In this document: positions 32,337-40,283 of the stretch, piece after piece
Layout: every line of letters starts with the position of its first letter
How positions within the stretch are numbered: position 1 is the first letter of the stretch
Assembly: GCA_028713125.1 (NCBI GenBank)
Contig: JAQTOU010000001.1
Span: 390,273 to 454,272 of the forward strand
DNA from: Elusimicrobiales bacterium
GTDB lineage: Bacteria; Elusimicrobiota; Elusimicrobia; Elusimicrobiales; UBA9959
Reading direction: 5' to 3'
Length of the DNA stretch: 64,000 nt
Program-made: the position numbers and the translations under genes
Notes under the pieces: generated by a model
The model's input: the letters and a program-made list of their open reading frames with translations, nothing else
The model's database searches: none
What the model was told of the DNA's origin: nothing

Positions 32337-32966
32337 CTATTCCGGCTCCGGTCCGCCCTTGACCGGCTCGGCCGCGGCCCCGGGCTTCTTCGCGGGCCGG
32401 AAAAAGTCCACGTCGGTATCCCCGTATTTCTCGCGCCGGACATGCTCCAGGCCGGGGACGTCGGTCACTTCCTCTTTCCTGTGGTGCTGCACGACGATAA
32501 GCGCCGTCGGGCTGGTAATGCCCGCCTCGGCCAGCAGCTTGAGCGTCTCCATGCTGTAGTACAGGGGGAGGTTCTCCTCCGTGCGGTACGGGGGCCCCAT
32601 GAAAACTATGTCGTAGCCTTTGTAGTCGGAAAAGTGTTCCAGCCATTTCACGCCGGTAAGGACGTCGGCCTTCAGCGCCTTGGCCTGTTCGGCGAACTCC
32701 AGGTGGGCGATGTTCTTCTCGATGGTCTTCATGCAGAGGCCGTCCTTCTCCACGAAAACGGCCTTCGACGCGCCGCGCGAGAGCGCTTCCAGCCCCACGG
32801 CCCCGGTCCCGGCGTACAGGTCCAGGAAGATAGCGCCGGTGACGTAAGGACGCAGGATGTCGAAGAGGGACTGCCGGATGCGGCCGGAGATGGGCTTTAC
32901 GAACTTGTCTTTGGGGATGGAGAAGATGCTCCTGCCCCGCTTTGTACCGGCTATAATTCTCATCAT
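32337..32966 (-). CDS. rsmD: 16S rRNA (guanine-966-N2)-methyltransferase RsmD
   Basis: A 209-residue RsmD family protein. It starts MRIIAGTKRGRSIF, with PISGRIRQSLFDIL, the SAM-binding FLDLYAGTGAVGLEALSRG (about 50-68) and the DYKGYDIVFMGPPY region (about 125-138). RsmD modifies G966 of 16S rRNA. The catalytic motif normally reads (D/N)PPY or DPPF; here it is GPPY, an unusual change at the residue that positions the target amine. The C-terminal ~25 residues are a charged, Pro-rich tail. The start is one of two tandem ATGs. Confidence 0.87.
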   Translation of the reverse strand: MMRIIAGTKRGRSIFSIPKDKFVKPISGRIRQSLFDILRPYVTGAIFLDLYAGTGAVGLEALSRGASKAVFVEKDGLCMKTIEKNIAHLEFAEQAKALKADVLTGVKWLEHFSDYKGYDIVFMGPPYRTEENLPLYYSMETLKLLAEAGITSPTALIVVQHHRKEEVTDVPGLEHVRREKYGDTDVDFFRPAKKPGAAAEPVKGGPEPE

Positions 32967-33079
32967 AATTAATTTAATCCCGCCGAAACATTTCCTTAAC
33001 GAGCTAAAATGTATAATATATTATAGTAAATACCGAATGTGGACGCCTTGAAGCATTGCAGTCTTCAGCCGGAAAAAAA

Positions 33080-34408
33080 ATGGCAAACCCCGACATAGTG
33101 ATAGTTGACGACGACCCCATGGTGGGCGAGCTTTCGCGCGACCTCCTTACCGACGCGGGCTACACCGTCACGCTGGTCCAGGACTCGCTCGAGGCCATTC
33201 CCACGATAAAAGCCCAGATGCCCCGCCTGATAGTCACCGACATCATGATGCCCGGCATCACCGGCATGGATATCTGCAAGTCCGTGAAGAACGACCCCGC
33301 TTTGAAGCATATAAAGATCATCGTCGTCTCCGGCAAGTCCTATGACGTGGAAAAACAGCGCGCTTTCCAGTTCGGGGCCGACTTTTTCCTGCAGAAGCCG
33401 TATAACGTCGAGACTTTCTCCGCTACCGTAAAGACCATTTTGGAGGGCTCCTCCGGTCCGCAGTCGCCGGCCCCCCCCGCCCCTTCCGCCCCCGAGATCA
33501 TCCGCGAGGACGAGTTCGTCCAGGCGAGCGACCTCGGCGCCGGCCAGATCCGGGTGACCGTGTGGGGCTCCCGCGGCCTCCCGCACGTGATGCCCAATAC
33601 GACGTCCCGCTACGGGCGCCAGACCTCCTGCGTTTCAGTGGAAACCAGGGACCATCTCTTCATCTTCGACGCCGGCACCGGCATCGTCGAGCTCGGCAAG
33701 GAAATAATCGAGAAGAAGCGCTATTACAAGGACATCTGGATCTGCCTCACCCACTTCCACCTCGACCATATCCTGGGCCTGGGGCGCTTCGCCCCAATCT
33801 ACGACCCCGCCTATTCCATACACGTCATCGGCGCTAACGATCCCGAAAAGAGCCTGAAAGAAGTCGCGCAGGCGACCTTCTACAGTTCTTTCTCGCTCAC
33901 CAAGCAGCCCCCCAAGGCGAAGATCGATATTTACGAGATCCTCGAGGACAACTACGAGCTGTTCCCCGGCGTCAAGCTCTCCTCGATGTATTCCAACCAC
34001 CCGACCAACACCCTGGTCTACGTGCTAGACATGTTCGGCAAGAGGATCACTTTCTCCCCTGACAGCGAGATCTGGGGCGACGCGACGGCTTTCCAGGACT
34101 ACGACGAGAAGCTGGGCGGCTTCGTGAGGAACTCCGATATCCTGATCCACGACGCGGTCTATACCGACGCGGACTACGAGACGGGCAAGCACCAGGGGCA
34201 CTCCGGCCTTTCGATCGTGGTGGACTTCGCCTTCGAGAAGGCCCAGGCCCGCGACCTGGTGCTTTTCCACGCCAGCCCGGACTATTCCGACGAGAAACTG
34301 GACCAGATGCTGGCCGACGCCAAGGCCAGGATCCTCGAGAAGGGCTACGCCCTGAACTGCCACCTCCCGATAGAAAAACAAACTTTTATGCTACTGGGAA
34401 ATCAATAA
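33080..34408 (+). CDS. Response regulator with metallo-beta-lactamase-fold output
   Basis: A 442-residue fusion. A receiver domain (about 3-118: IVIVDDDPM, phospho-acceptor LIVTDIMMPG, VVSGKS, FLQKPY) is joined by a Pro/Ala/Ser linker (about 125-145) to a metallo-beta-lactamase-fold hydrolase. The hydrolase has YGRQTSCVSVET, FDAGTGIVELG, LTHFHLDHILGL (metal ligands), SNHPTNTLVY, ITFSPDSE and HDAVYTD. It resembles PhnP/phosphodiesterase-like members, so phosphorylation may control hydrolysis of a nucleotide or other phosphodiester. The ATG at 33080 is chosen; the frame is open to a TTG at 33056. The partner kinase is unknown. Confidence 0.83.
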   Translation: MANPDIVIVDDDPMVGELSRDLLTDAGYTVTLVQDSLEAIPTIKAQMPRLIVTDIMMPGITGMDICKSVKNDPALKHIKIIVVSGKSYDVEKQRAFQFGADFFLQKPYNVETFSATVKTILEGSSGPQSPAPPAPSAPEIIREDEFVQASDLGAGQIRVTVWGSRGLPHVMPNTTSRYGRQTSCVSVETRDHLFIFDAGTGIVELGKEIIEKKRYYKDIWICLTHFHLDHILGLGRFAPIYDPAYSIHVIGANDPEKSLKEVAQATFYSSFSLTKQPPKAKIDIYEILEDNYELFPGVKLSSMYSNHPTNTLVYVLDMFGKRITFSPDSEIWGDATAFQDYDEKLGGFVRNSDILIHDAVYTDADYETGKHQGHSGLSIVVDFAFEKAQARDLVLFHASPDYSDEKLDQMLADAKARILEKGYALNCHLPIEKQTFMLLGNQ

Positions 34409-34518
34409 TCGAAAATCGAAAGTCGAAGATCAAGAAATAAAGAAAAACCCGGATCTCTCCGGGTTTTCTTTTGGGGGCGTTCTTCCTGCCCCTGGTTCTC
34501 GATTCTCGATTCCCGATT
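34409..34518. repeat. Short repeat units flanking a terminator
   Basis: After the stop codon come repeats of the type (A)ATCGAAAATCGAAAGTCGA. After the terminator come the inverse-type units TTCTCGATTCTCGATTCCC then GATT (34496-34518). The arms are imperfect inverted repeats of each other. The same AATCGGGAATCG core (in reverse here) flanks the terminator at 47541-47576. Both loci lie between convergent genes. Confidence 0.55.
34443..34472. terminator. Bidirectional intrinsic terminator
   Basis: AAAACCCGG pairs with CCGGGTTTT around a six-base loop (about 34444-34467), with A-rich sequence before and T-rich sequence after. It serves the REC-hydrolase gene and the convergent DUF3467 gene. Confidence 0.88.
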
Positions 34519-34522
34519 TTTT

Positions 34523-34825
34523 TTAGCTGTGTCCCTGCGTCAGGTTTACCGCGCGCTCGGGGATAACCCCGAACCGCTCTTCATACCGTTTGATATTCTC
34601 GAGCAGGGCCGCAAGGAAGCGCTTGGTATGGACCGGGCTTGAAATAATGCGGGAGCGCAGCTTGGCCTTGGGCTGGTTGGGCTGGAGAAAGAGGAAATCG
34701 AAAATAAATTCCGTCTCGCTGTGGGTAACCCCGGCCAGGTTGGCGTAATTGCCCTGAGCCGTCACCTCGTCCATCTGCACCTCGAGCTGCATGGGCTTGT
34801 TCGCGTCCTGCTTGGCGTCTGACAT
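34523..34825 (-). CDS. DUF3467 family protein
   Basis: A 100-residue protein matching the DUF3467 pattern: YANLAGVTHSETEFIFDFLFLQP, then a SRIISSPVHTKRFLAALLENIKRYEERFG block. The family is widespread and its function is not established; members are small, single-domain and cytoplasmic. The ATG at 34825 is chosen because AAGGAGA precedes it; an open 39-codon extension overlaps the divergent promoter region and is unlikely. Confidence 0.85.
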   Translation of the reverse strand: MSDAKQDANKPMQLEVQMDEVTAQGNYANLAGVTHSETEFIFDFLFLQPNQPKAKLRSRIISSPVHTKRFLAALLENIKRYEERFGVIPERAVNLTQGHS

Positions 34826-34933
34826 AGAGTTCTCCTTAAATCGTTTCAATTCCCGGCAGCTAAAAGTATAATATATTTGATAGAGTTCTGCACCAGCTGC
34901 GGCTACGCGGCGGGCGACCACGGAGACTAACAA

Positions 34934-35926
34934 ATGAGACACGCAGCCGTACTTACGCTTTTCCTGTGCCTGCCGGCGGCGGCCCAGACCGACCTGAAGT
35001 GCCCCGAACTGACGCCCAAAACGCGCTTCCTGAAGATCTCTCGCATGCAGCCGCAGCGCCGCGGCAAGGAGTGGCTGGAGGGCACCCCTAAAAGCGTGAA
35101 TTCCGTCTCCTGCGACCTGTACGGGATGAAAACCGAGGAAGCGGAGTACGACTTAAAGAACCTGGTGCTCAAGAACTCCTATATTTACAAGGAAAAGGAC
35201 GAAGCGCGGGCGCTCTGCGAAAAGCTCAAATCCGAGGAAAAGCCGGTCAACACTTTCAGCGACGAGGACCGCTCCACCCTCGACGATTACTGCCGCAAGT
35301 ACCTCAAGAAGGATTTCGGCGTGGTCCAGGTTTACGACGCCTCCCCCTCCCAGGGCGGCGAGTCCTCCCGCAAGCCCGTAAGGCAGATCTTCAGGCTTTA
35401 CAACAAGAGCGGCTTCCCGGTGGAGGAGCGGGCTTTCGACCCTTTCCTGAAGCTGGAGAACGTCATCCTCTACACCTACGACAAGGCCAACAACCTGACC
35501 GAGCTGGCCGCTAACGACTTCGACGACCGCCAGCTCCGGCGCGAGACCTGGTCCTGGAACAGGGCGACGAGCTCGAAGACGCATTCGGTTTACGGCGAGA
35601 CCAACGAGCTGCGCAGGAAGACCGTCCTCGAGCTTCGGGAGGACGGCACGCTGCGGCGCGAGGTGCGCTCGGCTTACGACTCGGGCGAGCAGCCCGTCAC
35701 CCGCAGCGAGATCTACTGCGACGCCAAGGGCCACCCGGAAAAGGAGCTGGTCTACGACGCGGACGCGACCGACCCCAAGTACGAATACACCTACAGCTAT
35801 AAATACGACGCGAAGGGCAACTGGACCGAGGAACGCAAGAGCCGCGTGATCATGTACAACGGCAAGCGCATGCAGGACTCCCAGTACGCCCCCGAGATCA
35901 CCAAGCGGGAACTGCAATATTACTGA
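34934..35926 (+). CDS. Exported protein with degenerate YD-type repeats, function unknown
   Basis: A 330-residue protein with a short signal peptide (residues 1-17, AVLTLFLCLPAAAQ). From about residue 90 onward it holds repeated beta-hairpin units such as LYNKSGFPVEERAFD, LYTYDKANNLTELA, SYKYDAKGNWTEERKS, which resemble YD or MORN-like repeats seen in RHS-type and outer-surface proteins. It has no toxin-like C-terminal domain and is far shorter than RHS proteins. It stands alone, with TATAAT near 34868 and a CGGAG ribosome site. Function not recognised. Confidence 0.7.
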   Translation: MRHAAVLTLFLCLPAAAQTDLKCPELTPKTRFLKISRMQPQRRGKEWLEGTPKSVNSVSCDLYGMKTEEAEYDLKNLVLKNSYIYKEKDEARALCEKLKSEEKPVNTFSDEDRSTLDDYCRKYLKKDFGVVQVYDASPSQGGESSRKPVRQIFRLYNKSGFPVEERAFDPFLKLENVILYTYDKANNLTELAANDFDDRQLRRETWSWNRATSSKTHSVYGETNELRRKTVLELREDGTLRREVRSAYDSGEQPVTRSEIYCDAKGHPEKELVYDADATDPKYEYTYSYKYDAKGNWTEERKSRVIMYNGKRMQDSQYAPEITKRELQYY

Positions 35927-35943
35927 AGCCCGGCCCGGGGTCC

Positions 35944-36066
35944 GGGGCGGTGTTACGCCCTGCGAACCCTGGAAGATGGAAACCGTTGCGCGGTTTCCCC
36001 CCGCCTTTCGGAATTTACGGCGGCCCCCCCCTTCCCCAAAGGGTTCGCCGAACGTAACACCGCCCC
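35944..36066. repeat. Structured inverted-repeat element, second type
   Basis: Perfect 14-base arms GGGGCGGTGTTACG (35944-35957) and CGTAACACCGCCCC (36053-36066) enclose a second pair (GCGAACCC 35962-35969 with GGGTTCGC 36041-36048). Inside are hairpins GGAAACCG-N5-CGGTTTCC and CCGCC/GGCGG. The whole 123 bases can fold into one branched structure. It sits between a gene end and a terminator. It shares size, branched fold and GGGGCGG ends with the element at 1382-1510. Confidence 0.65.
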
Positions 36067-36080
36067 TCCCTCTACGCATA

Positions 36081-36120
36081 AAAAAAACCGGCCCCGTTCG
36101 ACGGGGCCGGTTAATTTTTA
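36081..36120. terminator. Bidirectional intrinsic terminator
   Basis: AACCGGCCCCG (36086-36096) pairs with CGGGGCCGGTT (36102-36112). A-run before, TAATTTTTA after. It lies between the convergent YD-repeat protein and cold-shock genes. Confidence 0.92.
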
Positions 36121-36134
36121 AAGAAAGGCCTTCG

Positions 36135-36347
36135 TTACTTGCCGGCGGCTTTCTTCACGTTGATGGCTTTGGGGCCTTTATCCGTGTTTTCGGTTTCGAA
36201 TTCGACTTCCTGGTTTTCAGCCAGGGTCTTGAACCCTTCGCCGGTGATCGAAGAGTGATGCACGAAGAGGTCTTTTGAACCGTCTTCAGGTATGATGAAA
36301 CCGAAGCCCTTCTTGTCGTTAAACCACTTTACTTTGCCTTTTGCCAT
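36135..36347 (-). CDS. Cold-shock domain protein
   Basis: A 70-residue CspA-family protein: [18 protein letters not shown] contains RNP1 (KGFGFI) and LFVHHSSI is RNP2. The remainder ([24 protein letters not shown]) completes the five-strand OB fold. It binds single-stranded RNA and DNA as a chaperone. A GAGAGG ribosome site and a structured leader of about 50 bases precede it. Confidence 0.95.
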   Translation of the reverse strand: MAKGKVKWFNDKKGFGFIIPEDGSKDLFVHHSSITGEGFKTLAENQEVEFETENTDKGPKAINVKKAAGK

Positions 36348-36409
36348 TTGCTTATTTACCTCTCTTTAATTGTACTACCGGGCCGTTTCCGGCCGTTATC
36401 CCTATTATA
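36348..36409 (-). promoter_or_regulatory. csp promoter and structured 5' leader
   Basis: TATAAT on the minus strand (36409-36404) predicts a transcript start near 36397 and a leader of about 50 bases. The leader holds a hairpin GGCCG-GAAA-CGGCC (36394-36381) closed by a GNRA tetraloop, then an A-rich stretch with the ribosome site. Folded leaders are common on cold-shock genes and can act in temperature control. Confidence 0.55.
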
Positions 36410-36462
36410 TATTAATTATGCCGCAAAAACACAAGCGCCCCGTCCCTGACGGCCGGCGCCCC

Positions 36463-39009
36463 TTACTCCTCGCTCCATTTTACGAACAGGGGCATGAGGG
36501 CGTTCACCGCGTCCGGATGTTTGCCTATCACGCGGACCGAGAAGTCGTGGCGGCCGCTTTTATAGCAGGGGATCTCGCCCTTGTAGACGTAGGCGTCGCC
36601 CATGCGCGCATCCTGCGCCATCGAGATCGAGCGCCCTTCCTTGAAGAGCGCCTCGCCGCTGGCGGCGCCTATATGGAGCTGCACGTCCACCTCCGCCGGC
36701 TTCAGGTCCCCCAGCCAGACTATGGCGCGCACGGGCAGCTTCGCGCCGGCGTGCACTTCCATCTGCGGCTTGAACTGGTCGGTGACAACTTTGACCACTG
36801 GCCAGTTGTCCTCGAGCCTTTCCCGCCACGCCGCGATCCCGGCCACGCGGGAATTCTCCAGGAATTTTTTCGAGGAGGAATGCGCGTGGGCGTAGAACTT
36901 CTCGTAATACTCGCGGAGCATGCGGTTGGTATTGAAGTGCGGCACCAGCTTCTGCACGCAGACCTTCATCATCTTTATCCAGCCGTGCGGCAGCCCGTCC
37001 TCGCTCCGGTCGTAATAGAGCGGCGCGATCACCTTCTTGAGGAGGTTGTAGATGGACTCCGCCTCCACGTAATCCCGCTCCTCGTCGGAGTTGTAGGCCT
37101 CGGTCCCGCCTATGGCCCAGCCGACGTCGGGAGAATAGCCTTCCTCCCACCAGCCGTCCAGCACGGAGAGGTTCATCACGCCGTTTATCACGGCCTTCAT
37201 CCCGCTGGTTCCGGAGGCCTCAAGCGGCCTGATCGGGTTATTCATCCACACGTCGACGCCCTGCACCATGTACCGGGCGACGTTCATGTTGTAGTCTTCA
37301 ACGAAGATTATCCGGTTCTTGAAGCGTTTGTCCATGGAGAGCTTCGCCACGGCCTTTATGAATTCCTTGCCGCTGGTATCGGCCTGGTGGGCCTTGCCGG
37401 CGAACACGAACTGCACCGGCATCTTCTCGTCGTTGACCAGCTCGAGCAGGCGCTCCAGGTCGCGCATGAACAGCGTGGCGCGCTTGTAAGTGGCGAAGCG
37501 CCGCGCGAAACCGATGGTCAGGTAGGCGGGGTTGAGCACGGAGCCGGCCTCTTCCAGCACGGTGCGGTCCGCGCCCAGGCGCTGGTGCTGCCGCTTCAGG
37601 CGCTGGCGCACCAGCTTTACGAGCTTGTCCTTGCGCACCATATGCGTGTCCCAGAATTCCCTGTCGTCGATGTCGGCCATCTTCGGCCAGTCGCAGGAGT
37701 CCGGGATGCCGTTATGGCCGCCGGCCAGGGCATTGCTGTAGAGCTTATGGTGCTCGTGGCTTATCCACGAGCAGGTATGCACCCCGTTGGTTATCCCCTC
37801 TATGGGGATCTCGTAGCGGGGCAGCTCCGGCCACAGCTTGTGCCACATGTCGCGCGACACGTCGCGGTGCAGCAGGCTCACCCCGTTAAGGAAAGCTGAA
37901 AGGCGCATGGCCACCACGGTCATGCAGAAGGCCATCGAGGAGTGCTCCTCCTTGCCTATCTCCAGGAATTCCGGGAAAGTCAGGCCGAGCTCCTTCGAAT
38001 AGGCCTCCAGGTATTTGCGCACCAGCTCGAAGTCGAAATGCTCGTTGCCGGCCATCACCGGGGTGTGGGTGGTGAACACCGAGGAGGCCCAGACCACTTC
38101 GCGGGCCTCGGAGTAGGACAGGCCGCGGTTCTTCATCAGCTGGCGGATGCGCTCGAAAAGCAGGAAGGCGCTGTGGCCCTCGTTGACGTGGAAGACCGTG
38201 GGTTTCAGGCCCATGGCCTCGAGCGCCCTGGCCCCGCCTATGCCCAGCACTATCTCCTGGCGGATGCGGTTCTCGCGGTCGCCGCCGTAAAGCTGCTCGG
38301 TTATGGTCCTGGCCGTGGGCGAATTTTCCGCCAGCGCGGTATCCAGGAGGAACAGCGAAGCCCGGCCGATCGGGACCTTCCACACGCCGATCTGCACCTT
38401 CTCGCCCGCCAGGTCCACCTCGACGCGCAGCGGTTTGCCGGAGGCGTCGTTCACGATCTGAACCGGCATATTGTACCAGTCGTTCTCGGGGTAGCGCTCC
38501 ACCTGCCAGTTGTCGCGGTTAAGCACCTGCTGGACATAGCCTTTTTTATAAAGCAGCCCCATGCCGACGACCGGTATACCGAGGTCGGAGGAGGATTTCA
38601 AATGGTCGCCGGAGAGCATGCCAAGGCCGCCGGAATAGATCGGCAGGCCCTCGCCGATGCCGTATTCCATGGAGAAATACGCCACCTGCATATCCTTATC
38701 CTGTTCCTTCGCGTTCTTGGCGAACCAGGTGTCCTTATAGGATATATAGCTTTCGAACTTCTGCTGTATCTCCGCCAGCTTCCCCAGGAAAGCCCCGTCC
38801 TGGCTGAGCGCTTCAAGGCGCTCGGGGGCCAGCGTGCCGAGGATCCATTTGGGATTGCGGCGCGAGCGGTGCCAGAGGTCCTCGTCTATGCTGACGAACA
38901 TCATTATCGCGTCCCAGTTCCAGGTGAACCACATATTGGTAGAAAGCTCCTCGAGAGCCTGCAGGCTGGCCGGAAGCTTGGGAATAACATTAAAAGATTT
39001 GATTTTCAT
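36463..39009 (-). CDS. glgP: Alpha-glucan (glycogen) phosphorylase, GT35
   Basis: An 848-residue GT35 phosphorylase of the short bacterial type. It begins with the DUF3417 region (ELSTNMWFTWNWDAIMMF, HRSRRNPKWIL), followed by the catalytic core with AYFSMEYGIGEGLPIYSGGLGMLSGDHLK, FHVNEGHSAFL, and the PLP site EASGTSGMKAVINGVMNLSVLDGWW (about 600-625). It releases glucose-1-phosphate from glycogen or other alpha-glucans. A GGAG ribosome site precedes the ATG. It stands alone, with the csp gene downstream having its own promoter. Confidence 0.93.
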   Translation of the reverse strand: MKIKSFNVIPKLPASLQALEELSTNMWFTWNWDAIMMFVSIDEDLWHRSRRNPKWILGTLAPERLEALSQDGAFLGKLAEIQQKFESYISYKDTWFAKNAKEQDKDMQVAYFSMEYGIGEGLPIYSGGLGMLSGDHLKSSSDLGIPVVGMGLLYKKGYVQQVLNRDNWQVERYPENDWYNMPVQIVNDASGKPLRVEVDLAGEKVQIGVWKVPIGRASLFLLDTALAENSPTARTITEQLYGGDRENRIRQEIVLGIGGARALEAMGLKPTVFHVNEGHSAFLLFERIRQLMKNRGLSYSEAREVVWASSVFTTHTPVMAGNEHFDFELVRKYLEAYSKELGLTFPEFLEIGKEEHSSMAFCMTVVAMRLSAFLNGVSLLHRDVSRDMWHKLWPELPRYEIPIEGITNGVHTCSWISHEHHKLYSNALAGGHNGIPDSCDWPKMADIDDREFWDTHMVRKDKLVKLVRQRLKRQHQRLGADRTVLEEAGSVLNPAYLTIGFARRFATYKRATLFMRDLERLLELVNDEKMPVQFVFAGKAHQADTSGKEFIKAVAKLSMDKRFKNRIIFVEDYNMNVARYMVQGVDVWMNNPIRPLEASGTSGMKAVINGVMNLSVLDGWWEEGYSPDVGWAIGGTEAYNSDEERDYVEAESIYNLLKKVIAPLYYDRSEDGLPHGWIKMMKVCVQKLVPHFNTNRMLREYYEKFYAHAHSSSKKFLENSRVAGIAAWRERLEDNWPVVKVVTDQFKPQMEVHAGAKLPVRAIVWLGDLKPAEVDVQLHIGAASGEALFKEGRSISMAQDARMGDAYVYKGEIPCYKSGRHDFSVRVIGKHPDAVNALMPLFVKWSEE

Positions 39010-39092
39010 TTTTTCTCCACTTAACAGTATCGCCGCATAACAATTCTATTAAATTATGAACCGCGCAAAAAAGAGGGACGGTTTTTAAGCGC

Positions 39093-39121
39093 TTGAACTG
39101 GCGCGCGTTTTTTTATATTAT
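39093..39121 (+). promoter_or_regulatory. Promoter of tRNA-Ala
   Basis: TTGAAC (39093-39098) and TATTAT (39116-39121) are 17 bases apart, a good housekeeping-type promoter. The predicted start near 39128 gives a leader of about 43 bases before the tRNA. Confidence 0.65.
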
Positions 39122-39170
39122 ATTCCTAGTTCTTTAATCAAGCAGACGCAATAAAAGCAAGAACTGTTTT

Positions 39171-39246
39171 GGGCGTGTAGCTCAGTTGGGAGAGCGCCTG
39201 CATGGCATGCAGGAGGTCGCAGGTTCGATCCCTGTCACGTCCACCA
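39171..39246 (+). tRNA. tRNA-Ala (anticodon GGC)
   Basis: A 76-base cloverleaf with CCA encoded. The acceptor GGGCGTG/CACGTCC contains the G3-U70 wobble pair that defines alanine tRNAs. The D arm is AGCTCAGTTGGGAGAGC, the anticodon stem CCTGC/GCAGG encloses ATGGCAT (anticodon GGC), and the T arm is CAGGTTCGATCCCTG. Confidence 0.97.
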
Positions 39247-39251
39247 AATTT

Positions 39252-39278
39252 AAAAGCCCCGTCGTACGGGGCTTTTTC
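39252..39278 (+). terminator. Terminator after tRNA-Ala
   Basis: AAAAGCCCCG (39252-39261) pairs with CGGGGCTTTT (39267-39276), followed by a T. It lies only 17 bases before the glycosyltransferase gene, which has no obvious promoter of its own, so some readthrough may be needed. Confidence 0.88.
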
Positions 39279-39293
39279 ATTACTTAAGAAACA

Positions 39294-40247
39294 ATGAAAA
39301 TTCTTATAGTCTCCCTGGACAATGTCGGCGACACGATCGTAAGCCTCGCCGTGTACCGCGCCCTCCGCGCGCAGCCCGGCGTGGAGCCGGCTTTCTGGAC
39401 CAAAGAATATTCCCGCGACGTGGTCCCGCTGGCCGGCCCGGGCATCGAGCACTATCACTGCGACCCTTTCTGGGACCGCTCCCCCGGCAAGGCCAAGGGC
39501 GGGTTTTATAACTATTTCAAGACCCTGCTCGCCATCCGCGCCGCGCGCTTCGACGCGGCCGTGATCATTCACGCCAACTGGCGCAAGAACCTCTCCTGCC
39601 TCCTGGCCGGGATCCCGGCCAGGTACGCGCTGAAGGGAGCCTTCGCCACTCATTATGTCACGCCCGGCCCGGAGGTGACCCATATCCTGGACACTTCGCG
39701 CCTGCTTGTCGAGGCCGCGCTGGGAAAGGACCCCGGCGAACTCAGATATCCGGCCGCCGCGACCAGCTACGGAGAAACCCCGGAGACCGCCGCCCTATTC
39801 TCGTCCGGCGCCTGGGCCGTCATCCACCCTTTCTCGGGAAACCCGAGGAGGAACCTCCCGCTCGCGCATTGGACTCCCATACTGCAATTACTGGAGGCCC
39901 GCGGCCTGCGCGTACTGGTGAACGCCAGCCGCGATGAAAAAGAGGTTTTCAGCGCCTTACCCCACACGGCGGGCAGCCGGGTCTATTCCTGCGACCTCGG
40001 GCTCGACATCAAGAACCTGGCCTACGCCGTTTCACGCGCGAAGCTCTTCATCGGCAATAACTCCGGCCCGCTGCACCTGGCCAGCGCCCTCGGCACGCCC
40101 TGCCTCGGGATCTTCCAAAAAATCTGGATAGGGAAGATCTCCCCCCGCGGCAAATTCCTCCCCGAGCTGGCCGTGTTCGAGAACGACCCCGCGGAGATCG
40201 GCGCCGGGGAGATCCCGGCCAAAGCCGGCAAGCTCCTGGGCCTTTAG
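39294..40247 (+). CDS. GT9 heptosyltransferase-like glycosyltransferase
   Basis: A 317-residue GT9 family enzyme (ADP-heptose:LPS heptosyltransferase type). It begins MKILIVSLDNVGDTIVSLAVYRALR, has AVIHPFSGNPRRNLPLAHWTPIL near residue 178, and ends with the nucleotide-binding LFIGNNSGPLHLASALGTPCLGIF. It acts at the inner face of the membrane in LPS core or similar glycan assembly. It is the first of four glycosyltransferase genes in a row. No Shine-Dalgarno sequence stands out. Confidence 0.87.
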   Translation: MKILIVSLDNVGDTIVSLAVYRALRAQPGVEPAFWTKEYSRDVVPLAGPGIEHYHCDPFWDRSPGKAKGGFYNYFKTLLAIRAARFDAAVIIHANWRKNLSCLLAGIPARYALKGAFATHYVTPGPEVTHILDTSRLLVEAALGKDPGELRYPAAATSYGETPETAALFSSGAWAVIHPFSGNPRRNLPLAHWTPILQLLEARGLRVLVNASRDEKEVFSALPHTAGSRVYSCDLGLDIKNLAYAVSRAKLFIGNNSGPLHLASALGTPCLGIFQKIWIGKISPRGKFLPELAVFENDPAEIGAGEIPAKAGKLLGL

Positions 40248-40269
40248 CGCCGCCGCGGCTTTTAATTGT

Positions 40270-40275
40270 TAAAAT
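40270..40275 (+). promoter_or_regulatory. -10 box close to a glycosyltransferase start
   Basis: TAAAAT is followed by eight bases (ATTCCTTT) and tandem ATG codons at 40284 and 40287. The mRNA would be leaderless or nearly so. Confidence 0.45.
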
Positions 40276-40283
40276 ATTCCTTT

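Noticed and set aside
34934-35926. RHS-type polymorphic toxin
   Set aside because: The YD-like repeats are short and degenerate, the protein is only 330 residues, and there is no toxin domain or immunity gene.
36370-37899. A 509-codon plus-strand open frame, and a similar one at 37942-39024
   Set aside because: Both mirror the glycogen phosphorylase gene, whose sequence is strongly conserved on the minus strand.
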